From Ectothiorhodospira shaposhnikovii (GTDB lineage: Bacteria > Pseudomonadota > Gammaproteobacteria > Ectothiorhodospirales > Ectothiorhodospiraceae): DNA of 64,000 nucleotides. The position numbers were made by a program, and so were the translations under genes. Below, in pieces: positions 35,649 to 43,814 of the stretch; the first letter of the stretch is position 1; every line of letters starts with the position of its first letter. The stretch spans positions 186,001 to 250,000 of the forward strand of contig NZ_JAJMLZ010000004.1 of assembly GCF_022227765.1 (NCBI RefSeq), read 5' to 3'. Below the pieces are notes generated by a model. It made no database searches and was not told the origin of the DNA. It was given only the letters and a program-made list of their open reading frames with translations.

Positions 35649-37325
35649 CTACGATGACGCCATTTCCTGCAAGCGACCCTCCTGCAGCCTGTAGTGGGCG
35701 GTGCAGGGCGGAGCCATGGCCGGCTCATGGGCGATCACCAGGGTTGCCCGTCGGGACAGCCAGGGCGTCAGACGCTGCCTGAGCCGCTCGATGGTGGCCG
35801 GATCCAGCCCCCGGAAAGGCTCATCCAGGATTACCACGGGGGCATCTTTGAGGATCAGTCTGGCCAGGGCCAGACGTCGGGCCTGACCACCGGAGACCAG
35901 GGCACCGCCTTCGCCCACCGCGGTGTCCAGACCCTGGGGCAGGGCGGCGATGAAGTCGTCCAGACCGGCCAGGAACAGGGCCTCGCGCAGGGCCTCTTCG
36001 TCGGCCTCCGGTCGTGCCAGGCGCAGGTTGGCGGCGACGGTGTCGGCAAACAGCACTGTCTCCTGCCCGAGTACCCCCACGGTGTCGTACAGGTCGGTGT
36101 AGCCCATGGACTGGACCGGGATGCCGCACACCCGGGCCTCGCCCGCCTGGGGCGCCACCAGACGCAGGGCCACGGCGGTGAGACTGGTCTTGCCCGCGCC
36201 GCTGGCGCCGGTAACGAGCACGCTCCGACCCGGTTGGAGATTCAGATCCACCCCGTCCAGAATCCAGGGGGCATCGTTGCCGTAGCGCAACCGGATGCCC
36301 TCCAGGGTGAGGCTGCCATCACCGTCGGGCCGTTGGGGGTGGGCCGGTTCCGGCAGGCTGGGACGGGTATGGGCCACCTCCAGCAATCGGGCGGCGGCGG
36401 CACGGATCTGCCCCAGACGCTGATAGGCCCCCGGCAGCATGGCCACGGCCTCGGACAGGCCCAGGGTGGCCAGAACCAGCAGTACCACGATGGGGGCCGT
36501 CACCAAGTCTTGCGACAGCCAGCCCACGCCCAGCCACAGGGCCAGCCAGATCGCCCCCAGACCCGCCAGCATGGCGGCCGTGTCCCCCAGGGCGCCCCAG
36601 CGCACCAGCCGGATCTCGGCCTCGGCCCGGTCCCGTTCGGCGGCGGCCAGGGCGGCCCGTTGCCGGGGCAGGGCGCCGAATACCCGCAGCTCCGCCAGTC
36701 CCTGCACGCCTTCCACCGTCCGTTCCCGCACTTGGGCGGCGGCCTGGATGCGCGCCTCGCCGCTGCGCCCGCCCAGGGCCACGGCGATGGCGGGCAGGAT
36801 CAAGCCGGCCAGGGCCAGCACCGCCACCACCCACAGCACTGCGAGGGGCGCCAGCAGGCCGAAGAACAGGGCGCCCCCGAGCAGGGTGAGGACGGCGGTA
36901 AGGGTGGGCGTGATGACCCGCAGGAACAGACCGTCCAGGGTGTCGATGTCACCCACCAGCCGCTGCAGCAGGTCGGCGGCGCGAAAGCGGGCCAGGGTGC
37001 CAGGATCCAGGGGCGACAGGGCACGGAACAGCCAGCTGCGCAGATCCGCCAGATGGCGCAGCACCGCTTCATGGTTGACGATGCGCTCGGCATAGCGGGC
37101 CACGGTACGTCCCACGGCCAGGGCGCGGATGCCGCCGGCGGGTCGGTAGACATCCAGGGCGATGATCAACCCGGCACCCGCCAGGGCCGAGGCGGTGATG
37201 AACCAGCCGGACAGGGCCAGCAGGCCGGTGGCGGCCACTACGGTGAGGACCGCCAGCAGCAGTCCGCCCAGGAACCAGGGCAGGCGCGGCAGGGAGAGGC
37301 GAAGGAAGGGGATCAGATCTTTCAT
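35649..37325 (-). CDS. cydC: CydC, heterodimeric thiol exporter subunit
   Basis: ABC exporter half that with CydD moves glutathione and cysteine to the periplasm and is needed for bd oxidase assembly. 558 residues: six-helix membrane domain (1-310) and an ATPase domain with Walker A GASGAGKTSL, signature VSGGQARR and Walker B VVILDEPFRGLD. It overlaps cydD by 4 bases (ATGA) and closes the cydABDC unit. Confidence 0.94.
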   Translation of the reverse strand: MKDLIPFLRLSLPRLPWFLGGLLLAVLTVVAATGLLALSGWFITASALAGAGLIIALDVYRPAGGIRALAVGRTVARYAERIVNHEAVLRHLADLRSWLFRALSPLDPGTLARFRAADLLQRLVGDIDTLDGLFLRVITPTLTAVLTLLGGALFFGLLAPLAVLWVVAVLALAGLILPAIAVALGGRSGEARIQAAAQVRERTVEGVQGLAELRVFGALPRQRAALAAAERDRAEAEIRLVRWGALGDTAAMLAGLGAIWLALWLGVGWLSQDLVTAPIVVLLVLATLGLSEAVAMLPGAYQRLGQIRAAAARLLEVAHTRPSLPEPAHPQRPDGDGSLTLEGIRLRYGNDAPWILDGVDLNLQPGRSVLVTGASGAGKTSLTAVALRLVAPQAGEARVCGIPVQSMGYTDLYDTVGVLGQETVLFADTVAANLRLARPEADEEALREALFLAGLDDFIAALPQGLDTAVGEGGALVSGGQARRLALARLILKDAPVVILDEPFRGLDPATIERLRQRLTPWLSRRATLVIAHEPAMAPPCTAHYRLQEGRLQEMASS

Positions 37326-39061
37326 GCAGATTCGCCGATATCGCCGGCATCATGGACCACGCGACCGTCCTGGATGGTGATGACTCGATCCGCCCAGGCC
37401 AGTACCCGAGGGTGGTGGCTGGCGATGAGCACGGTGGCGCCGGCGGTGGCGGAGCGTTCCAGGGCTTCGAGCACCAGGGCTTCGGCCTCCGGGTCCAGCC
37501 CGGCGGTGGGTTCGTCCAGCAACCACAGGGGTGCCTGTTTGAGGGCGGCCCGGGCCAGGGCAACCCGCTGGGCCTGCCCACCGGAGAGACCGCGGCCCCG
37601 TTCTCCCAGCACGGTCTCCAGTCCCTGGGGCAGCCGGTCGGCAAAGGCCATCACCCCGGCGTCGGTGGCGGCCCGGATCACCGTGGCCTGATCCGCGTCG
37701 GGGCGGCTCAGACGGATGTTGTCGGCCAGGGTGCCGGTGAAGAGATGGGGGCGCTGTCCCACCCAGGCAGCTTGGCGCAGGGGATCGGGGGCGGCGCCGT
37801 CCACGCTTACCTGCCCCTGGTCGGGCTCGATGAAACCGGCCAGCAGGTGTAGAAGCGTGGACTTGCCCGCGCCGCTGGGTCCGGCCAGGGCCACCCGTTC
37901 ACCGGGGCGGATATCCAGGTTGATCCCGCTAAGGGCGGTGCGCCGACCTTCATCGAAGCCGACATGCACGTCCCTGAATCGGATCGACACCCCGCCGGGA
38001 CGAGACGGCGTGGGCGTCGGCGGGGTGGATGTCGGTGGGGCTTGTTGCCGCAACAGGGGCAGGAGGGTCTGGGCCGCGCCCAGGGCCGCCGCCCGGTCAT
38101 GGTAGTGCAGGGCCAGCTGCCGCAGGGGCTGGAAGAAATCCGGTGCCATCAGCAGGATGAACAGCCCCGAGAACAGGGTGAGCTGGGTGGCCGGCCCCCA
38201 TTGCAGATAGCCGATCAGGGCGAAACCCACGTACATGGCTACCAGGGCGATGGCGACGGCACTGAAGAATTCGAGCACGGCGGAGGAGAGAAAGGCCACC
38301 CGCAGGACCTTCATGGTGGTGACCCGATAGCCGTCGGCGGCCTCGGCCACTTCCCGTGCCGCCCGTTCCTGAGCGTTGAACAGGCGTAGCGTGGTCAGGC
38401 CCTGGAGCCGGTCGAGAAAGTGCCCGCCCAGGCGGGACACGGTTTCCTGCTGACGCCGACTGACCTGTTCGGCGCCCATGCCCAACAGGGCCATGAAGAA
38501 GGGAATCAGCGGGGCGGTGAACAGCAGGATCAGGGCGGCGAGCCAGTCCTGGGTGAGGGCGGCGATGAAGATCCCCAGGGGCGCCAGCAGGCTCACCGCC
38601 ATCTGCGGCAGGTAGCGGGCGTAATAGCCGTTCATGCCCTCCACCTGCTCGACGATGGCCGAGGAAAGACTGCCGCTGTGGCGATTTGCCAGGCGGACCG
38701 GGCCCAGGGCGGCCATGTGGGCAAAGAGTTCGTCCCGCAGCCGGCTCTGGATGCTCAGGGCCGCCGCCTGGCCCAGGGTTTCCCGGGACCAGTTCAGGGC
38801 CGCCCGCAGCCCCATGACCAGGGCCAGCCAGGCAAAGGCCCCCGTCAGTGCCGACAGGCCGTCGCCATGGGTGATGGCGCGATCCAGGATGAAGGCCAGC
38901 AGGCCCGCCTGGGCGATCACCAGCAGTCCGGACAGGACGCCGGCACCGCTGGCCAGGCTGAGCAGACCCCGGGCCGGGGCGACACGGGCGTTGAGCCAGC
39001 GTTTCGCCTCGGCATTGGGGATGGCGGGGGTGTCGTGGGTGGGGGTGCTTGCGTCGTTCAG
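37322..39061 (-). CDS. cydD: CydD, heterodimeric thiol exporter subunit, probable CTG start
   Basis: Partner of CydC. A 579-residue ABC exporter half with membrane domain (about 30-330), Walker A GPSGAGKSTL, signature LSGGQAQR and Walker B LWLLDEPTAGLD. From CTG 39061 the N-terminus leads through AEAKRWLNARVAPARG, where the family normally begins. No ATG, GTG or TTG lies in frame near this point; the open frame continues far back over cydB without coding character, and the first in-frame Met downstream is about 80 residues in, past the first membrane helix. CTG overlaps the cydB TGA (CTGA), 6 bases after GGAGAGGG. Confidence 0.9.
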   Translation of the reverse strand: MNDASTPTHDTPAIPNAEAKRWLNARVAPARGLLSLASGAGVLSGLLVIAQAGLLAFILDRAITHGDGLSALTGAFAWLALVMGLRAALNWSRETLGQAAALSIQSRLRDELFAHMAALGPVRLANRHSGSLSSAIVEQVEGMNGYYARYLPQMAVSLLAPLGIFIAALTQDWLAALILLFTAPLIPFFMALLGMGAEQVSRRQQETVSRLGGHFLDRLQGLTTLRLFNAQERAAREVAEAADGYRVTTMKVLRVAFLSSAVLEFFSAVAIALVAMYVGFALIGYLQWGPATQLTLFSGLFILLMAPDFFQPLRQLALHYHDRAAALGAAQTLLPLLRQQAPPTSTPPTPTPSRPGGVSIRFRDVHVGFDEGRRTALSGINLDIRPGERVALAGPSGAGKSTLLHLLAGFIEPDQGQVSVDGAAPDPLRQAAWVGQRPHLFTGTLADNIRLSRPDADQATVIRAATDAGVMAFADRLPQGLETVLGERGRGLSGGQAQRVALARAALKQAPLWLLDEPTAGLDPEAEALVLEALERSATAGATVLIASHHPRVLAWADRVITIQDGRVVHDAGDIGESA

Positions 39062-40062
39062 TGGTAACCCTCTCCGATCCGGACCTTGCCGCGGAACACC
39101 CAGTAGGTCCAGGCGGTGTAGGCAAGGATGATGGGGATGACGAACAGAAGCCCGATCAGGGTGAACAGCTGCGAGTCGGGCGATGAGGCCGCATCCCAGA
39201 AGGTGTGGTGGGGCGGGACCGCATAGGGCCACATGCTGATCAGAAGGCCCAGGTAGGCCAGCAGGAACAGGGCCAGGGTGGCGATGAAGGGCGTGCCCTC
39301 GGCTCGCCGACCCAGGCCGCGCCAGAGCCACACACCGGCCAGCAGGGACAGGGTGGGGAAGATCCACAGCACGGCGGCGTGCTCCAGCCAGCGTTCGAGG
39401 ATATGCGGGTGGGCCACGGCGGTCCACAGGCTGACCAGCAGGAAGACGAACAGCACCGCCACCACCATGCGCCCGGCGATGCGGTAGGCCAGGGTCTGCA
39501 GGTCGCCTTCTGTCTTCATGATCAGCCAGGTGGCACCCAGCAGGGTGTAGCCGGCCACCAGGCCCAGCCCGGTCATGACCGTGAACGGGGTGAGCCAGTC
39601 GAAGGCGCCGCCCACATAGGAGAAGCCCTCCACCTCGAAGCCCTGGATGTAGGCGCCCACCACGGCCCCCTGGGCAAACGCGGCCACCAGGGACCCGCCG
39701 AAGAAGGCAATGTCCCAGCGCCGTCGCTTGTGGGGTTCGGCCTTGAAGCGGAACTCGAAGGCCACGCCGCGAAAGATGAGTCCCGCCAGCATCAGGAACA
39801 CACCGATGTAAAGGGCGGGCAGGAACACGGCATAGATGAGCGGAAACGCCGCCAGCAGGCCGGCGCCGCCCAGGATCAGCCAGGTTTCGTTGCCATCCCA
39901 TACCGGGGCTACGGAGTTCATCATGACATCGCGGTGTTCGTCACTGCCGGCAAAGGGGAAGAGTATACCCACTCCCAGGTCGAAACCGTCCATGAACACG
40001 TACATGAACACACCAAAGCCGATGATGACGATCCAGATCAGGGTCAGGTCGATCAGTTCCAT
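39058..40062 (-). CDS. cydB: Cytochrome bd oxidase subunit II
   Basis: A 334-residue polytopic subunit of the quinol oxidase. MYVFMDGFDLGVGILFPF near the N-terminus and WDGNETWLILGGAGLLAAFP are the family signatures; about eight membrane segments. ATG 40062 is chosen for this N-terminus; a longer in-frame opening overlaps cydA. The stop overlaps the cydD start by 4 bases. Confidence 0.95.
   Translation of the reverse strand: MELIDLTLIWIVIIGFGVFMYVFMDGFDLGVGILFPFAGSDEHRDVMMNSVAPVWDGNETWLILGGAGLLAAFPLIYAVFLPALYIGVFLMLAGLIFRGVAFEFRFKAEPHKRRRWDIAFFGGSLVAAFAQGAVVGAYIQGFEVEGFSYVGGAFDWLTPFTVMTGLGLVAGYTLLGATWLIMKTEGDLQTLAYRIAGRMVVAVLFVFLLVSLWTAVAHPHILERWLEHAAVLWIFPTLSLLAGVWLWRGLGRRAEGTPFIATLALFLLAYLGLLISMWPYAVPPHHTFWDAASSPDSQLFTLIGLLFVIPIILAYTAWTYWVFRGKVRIGEGYH
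39059..39075 (-). promoter_or_regulatory. Ribosome site and CTG start of cydD
   Basis: On the minus strand GGAGAGGG (39075-39068) precedes CTG (39061-39059) by six bases; the CTG overlaps the cydB stop as CTGA. This decides the cydD start where no standard codon exists. Confidence 0.55.
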
Positions 40063-40081
40063 GTCTGCGCGCTCCCGGCCG

Positions 40082-41473
40082 TCAGGCCATGGTCTTGTCG
40101 TCGGCGGCGGAAAACGGCCGCTTGGCGTGGGCACCCGGATGGTCTTCCGACAGGTCCGTCTGATCCGGTCCCTGGCGGATGATGCGGACCAGGAAACGGA
40201 TGCCGGCGATGAATACCACCGCGTAGACGGTGACGTAGCCCACCAGGGTGAACAGGGCCATGGCGCCGGTCAGGGAGGGGGTGAGCCCTTCCGCGGTACG
40301 GATCAAGCCGTAGGCCAGCCAGGGCTGACGCCCCACCTCAGTGACGAACCATCCGGCCAGAACGGCCACAAAGGGTAGCGGAATCATCAGGCTGGTCAAC
40401 CTCAGGAAGCGTTTTGATTCCACCAGACGATCCCGCCAGGTGAGCCAGGCGCCCCACAGGGCGATGATGATCATGAGCAGGCCGATGCCCACCATGACCC
40501 GGAAGGACCAGAACACGATGGGCATGTGGGGGCGGTCTTCGGGCGCCCATTCCTTCAGGCCGGGGACCGTGCCGTTCCACTCATGGGTCAGGATCAGGCT
40601 GGCCATGTTGGGGATGCCGATCTCCAGGAAATTGCGTTCCTGGGATTGACTGGGAATGGCGAACAGGAGCAGGGGGGCGCCGTCGGTGGTCTCCCAGACC
40701 CCTTCCATGGCCGCCACCTTGGCGGGCTGGTGTTTGAACGTGTTGAGACCGTGCACGTCCCCCACCAGCAGCTGGGCCGGGGCAGCGAAGGCGAGCATGA
40801 TCAGGCACATCTGCAGGGCCTTCTTGGACGCCTCCGGTGCCTTGCCCTTGAGCAGATACCAGGCCGACACGCCGGCAACCACGAAGCCGCCGGTGAGAAA
40901 TGAGGCCAGAGCCACATGGAAGAAACGGGGGACGAAGGAAGGATTGAAGATGGCCTCGCTCCAGGAAGTCAGGTGGACGATGCCGTCCCGCAGTTCGGCG
41001 CCCGCGGGGGTCTGCATCCAGCTGTTGGCGGAGAGGATCCAGAACGAGGATATGAAGGTGCCCAGGGCCACCATGCAGGCGGCGAACAGGTGGGTACCCC
41101 TGGGGACCTTGTCACGACCGAACAGCAGCACCCCCAGGAACACCGCCTCCAGGAAGAAGGCGGTGACCACTTCATAGGCCAGGATCGGGCCGAGGAAGTT
41201 GGCGCTGGCATAGGAGAATACGCTCCAGTTGGTGCCGAACTGGAACGACATGACGATCCCTGACACCACCCCCATGCCGAACACCACGGCAAAGACCTTG
41301 GTCCAGAAGCGGGACAGTTGCTCGTAGGCGGGGTTGCCGGTCCGGTAGAGCAGGCCCTCCAGCAGGGCGATGTAGGAGGCCAGGCCGATGGTGAAGACAG
41401 GAAAGATGGCGTGGAACGAGACCACGAAGGCAAACTGGATTCGGGATAGAAGTAGGGGGTCAAGCTCCATCAT
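40082..41473 (-). CDS. cydA: Cytochrome bd oxidase subunit I, short Q-loop type
   Basis: High-affinity or cyanide-insensitive terminal quinol oxidase subunit carrying haems b558, b595 and d. 463 residues, clearly shorter than E. coli CydA (522), fitting the short Q-loop (CIO-like) class. RIQFAFVVSFHAIFP holds the N-terminal haem His, NSWMQTPAG and GWFVTEVGRQPWL are the quinol and haem-site blocks. ATG 41473 (or 41470) is chosen over a longer frame. An FNR-type box lies 63 bases upstream. Confidence 0.95.
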   Translation of the reverse strand: MMELDPLLLSRIQFAFVVSFHAIFPVFTIGLASYIALLEGLLYRTGNPAYEQLSRFWTKVFAVVFGMGVVSGIVMSFQFGTNWSVFSYASANFLGPILAYEVVTAFFLEAVFLGVLLFGRDKVPRGTHLFAACMVALGTFISSFWILSANSWMQTPAGAELRDGIVHLTSWSEAIFNPSFVPRFFHVALASFLTGGFVVAGVSAWYLLKGKAPEASKKALQMCLIMLAFAAPAQLLVGDVHGLNTFKHQPAKVAAMEGVWETTDGAPLLLFAIPSQSQERNFLEIGIPNMASLILTHEWNGTVPGLKEWAPEDRPHMPIVFWSFRVMVGIGLLMIIIALWGAWLTWRDRLVESKRFLRLTSLMIPLPFVAVLAGWFVTEVGRQPWLAYGLIRTAEGLTPSLTGAMALFTLVGYVTVYAVVFIAGIRFLVRIIRQGPDQTDLSEDHPGAHAKRPFSAADDKTMA

Positions 41474-41507
41474 GGGTCGGTCCTCGGGCCCGGGTTCGAA
41501 GGTTTGC

Positions 41508-41549
41508 ATTCTGTCCAGTGTGTTCGCTATTTCCCATGATTTTGGTCAA
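41508..41549 (-). promoter_or_regulatory. Candidate FNR/ANR-activated cydA promoter
   Basis: On the minus strand, TTGAC-CAAA-ATCAT at 41549-41536 matches the FNR consensus TTGAT-N4-ATCAA at 8 of 10 positions. CAGAAT at 41513-41508 (4 of 6 to TATAAT) is where the minus-10 element should be if the box is centred at minus 41.5, the class II activation position. The leader would be about 28 bases. Confidence 0.55.
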
Positions 41550-41563
41550 TCTTTGTCGGCTCG

Positions 41564-41608
41564 ATACCCGGTGTGCCGGGTATTGAAAGGATACCGACCG
41601 GATGGTAT
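41564..41608. promoter_or_regulatory. Two palindromic operators ahead of the TetR/SMR genes
   Basis: A perfect inverted repeat ATACCCGG-TGTG-CCGGGTAT at 41564-41583 and an imperfect one, ATACC-GACCGGAT-GGTAT, at 41591-41608. Both have ATACC/GGTAT ends. The second ends 9 bases before the tetR start, typical for autorepression by a TetR-family protein. Confidence 0.6.
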
Positions 41609-41617
41609 GTTCCTGCC

Positions 41618-42187
41618 ATGAATCCCCAAGACGGCTTGCGCAAGAAACAACCGGCCCGGGTTCGGCGGGCACTGCTGGATCAGGGGGCGCGCCTGTGCTC
41701 CGAGCAGGGTGTGCCTGGACTGACCCTGCAGGCGGTCGCGGATGCCGCCGGCGTGACCAAGGGGGGGCTGTTGCACCATTTCCCCTCGAAGCAGGCGCTG
41801 GTGGAGGCCATCTTCGACGACCTGTTGCAGCGTTTCGAACACAGTATCGATCGTCTGATGGCCCGGGATGTCGAGCCCCACGGGCGTTTCACCCGGGCCT
41901 ATGTGACTGCGACGATGGAACTGATCGGCATGGACGAGTTCATCAAGTGGCAGAGCCTCATGATGACCATGCTGACCGATCCGGGCATCAGGCAGGGCTG
42001 GAAGTGCTGGATGGAAGCGCAGCAGGCACGATACAGGGAAACCGATGAGGATGGCCGGCTGGTGCTGGCCCGGTATGCCGCCGATGGAATCTGGCTGGCC
42101 GCGGTGCAGGGGCATTCCAATCTGGAGTCAGACAGGCAAAGAGGTGAGTTGCTGGCACACTTGATCGACATGACGAGGACCCCTTAA
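41618..42187 (+). CDS. TetR-family repressor of the adjacent SMR pump
   Basis: A 189-residue regulator. The N-terminal helix-turn-helix is LTLQAVADAAGVTKGGLLHHFPSK (about 34-57), the TetR pattern; the C-terminal domain is a ligand-binding helical bundle without close recognition. ATG 41618 is used; a longer frame covers the operators. It ends 3 bases before the SMR gene, so both are probably one autoregulated unit responding to a toxic cation. Confidence 0.9.
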   Translation: MNPQDGLRKKQPARVRRALLDQGARLCSEQGVPGLTLQAVADAAGVTKGGLLHHFPSKQALVEAIFDDLLQRFEHSIDRLMARDVEPHGRFTRAYVTATMELIGMDEFIKWQSLMMTMLTDPGIRQGWKCWMEAQQARYRETDEDGRLVLARYAADGIWLAAVQGHSNLESDRQRGELLAHLIDMTRTP

Positions 42188-42190
42188 TCC

Positions 42191-42535
42191 ATGAATCCAT
42201 CTCTGGCCGTTTATGGCGTGCTGGGAATGGCTATCCTGCTGGAAGTGATCGGCACCCTGTTCCTGCAAAAATCGGATCAGTTCACACGCCCCGTGCCAAC
42301 CCTGGTCATGGGGCTTTGCTATCTTGGGGCGTTTTATTTTCTCTCCCATGTCCTGAAGAGCATCCCGGTGGGCGTGGCGTACGCCCTCTGGAGTGGCCTG
42401 GGTATCCTGCTCATTTCTCTGGTGGGTTATCTGGTCTTTCGGCAGTCTCTGGATCTGGCGGCCTGGATCGGTATCAGCTTCATCATTCTGGGGGTCATTA
42501 TCCTGAATGTTTTTTCCAGTTCAGTGCCCCATTGA
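42191..42535 (+). CDS. SMR-family multidrug/cation efflux protein (EmrE-like)
   Basis: A 114-residue four-helix proton antiporter. The essential membrane glutamate is Glu18 in AILLEVIGTLFLQKS; VGVAYALWSGLGILLIS and LDLAAWIGISFIILGVIILN match EmrE closely. Functions as an antiparallel dimer exporting quaternary ammonium-type compounds or osmolytes. Directly follows its likely repressor. Confidence 0.93.
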   Translation: MNPSLAVYGVLGMAILLEVIGTLFLQKSDQFTRPVPTLVMGLCYLGAFYFLSHVLKSIPVGVAYALWSGLGILLISLVGYLVFRQSLDLAAWIGISFIILGVIILNVFSSSVPH

Positions 42536-42662
42536 CGCGCGGGGTATCCGATTCCGTGGTGGGAGAGTGTAATCTGCCTTTTTTCAGTTCCCGCGCCGTG
42601 GCTTGGGCGACGGTCGTTCCCATCAACTTTTCTGCTGGTCTGCCAAAGGCTGTGTCCCGGAC

Positions 42663-43796
42663 ATGAACAGAAGACTCATCAATCGGCGCATGATCCTCAT
42701 GCTGCTGGTCGTATCCCTGCTGCTGGGCGGTGTATTCGGTTACAAGGCCTTCATCAATGCCCTGATCACCGACATCTTCGACAACATGCCCGAACCGGTG
42801 GCCACCATCACCGCCACCGAGGCCAGGGAACAGATCTGGCGACCGCAACTGGAGGCGGTGGGCAGCTTTGCCGCCGTGCAGGGGGCCGACCTGACCACCG
42901 AGGTGAGCGGCATCGTGCAGGAGATCCTGTTCGATAACGGCGCCCGGGTCCGGGCGGGGGATGTGCTGCTGCGCCTTGACAGCCGCACCGATGTGGCTCA
43001 GCTCCGCCGCCTGGAGGCGGCGGCCCGGCTGGCGGATCTGGAACTGGAGCGGGCCCGTCGGTTGGTGCGTCAGAACAATATCTCTGAAGCGGAGTTGCAG
43101 CGCCGGGAGAGCGAGGCCGAACAGGCCGCGGCGGCGGTGCAGGAACAGGCGGCCCGCATCCAGCAGAAGACCCTGACGGCACCCTTTTCCGGGCAGCTTG
43201 GCATCCGCCGGGTGAATGTGGGCCAGTTTCTCTCCGCCGGCGATCCCGTGGTGTCCCTGCAGGCCCTGAATCCGATTTATCTCAATTTCTCCCTGGCGGA
43301 GCGACGCCTGGGCGAGGTGACGCCGGGACAGCCGTTGCGGGTGAGGGTGGATGCCTTTGAGGATACCTTCGAAGGTCGCGTCCGCGCCATCGAGCCGGCC
43401 GTGCGGGCCTCCACCCGTACCTTCGAGGTACAGGCCATCATCCCCAATCCGGAACAGCGGTTGCGCCCCGGCATGTTCGGTCGCGTGACCCTGGATGTGG
43501 GGGAGGAGGCGACGGTGGTGGTGGTGCCCCAGTCGGCGGTGAGTTTCAATCCCTACGGCGACTCGGTCTATGTGATCCAGTCGGGCGACGAGGATGAGTT
43601 GCGGGTGCGCCAGCGTTTCGTGCGTACCGGCACCCGGCGTGGGGATCTGGTGGTGATTCTGGAAGGGCTGGCGCCAGGTGAGCAGGTGGCCACCAGTGGT
43701 CTGCTCAAGCTGCGCAACAACGCCGTGGTGAAGATCAATGATGATCCCGATCTGCAACCCGGCGAAGAGTCGGCACCCACACCGCCCAACGCCTGA
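42663..43796 (+). CDS. RND efflux periplasmic adaptor (membrane fusion protein)
   Basis: A 377-residue adaptor with an N-terminal membrane anchor (about 10-28), no lipobox, then lipoyl halves around a coiled-coil hairpin (about 105-150), beta-barrel and membrane-proximal domains. GADLTTEVSGIVQEILFDNG and KTLTAPFSGQLGIRRVNVGQFL are the paired lipoyl motifs. It is followed 18 bases later by the pump gene. No outer-membrane factor gene is adjacent, so a TolC-type partner encoded elsewhere is assumed. Confidence 0.94.
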   Translation: MNRRLINRRMILMLLVVSLLLGGVFGYKAFINALITDIFDNMPEPVATITATEAREQIWRPQLEAVGSFAAVQGADLTTEVSGIVQEILFDNGARVRAGDVLLRLDSRTDVAQLRRLEAAARLADLELERARRLVRQNNISEAELQRRESEAEQAAAAVQEQAARIQQKTLTAPFSGQLGIRRVNVGQFLSAGDPVVSLQALNPIYLNFSLAERRLGEVTPGQPLRVRVDAFEDTFEGRVRAIEPAVRASTRTFEVQAIIPNPEQRLRPGMFGRVTLDVGEEATVVVVPQSAVSFNPYGDSVYVIQSGDEDELRVRQRFVRTGTRRGDLVVILEGLAPGEQVATSGLLKLRNNAVVKINDDPDLQPGEESAPTPPNA

Positions 43797-43814
43797 TGCG
43801 GCCGGAGAGCCTCG

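Noticed and set aside
39062-39901. Upstream continuation of the cydD frame to an ATG at 39901
   Set aside because: The extra 280 codons lie over cydB in another frame and give low-complexity sequence unlike CydD; cydB is unmistakable there.
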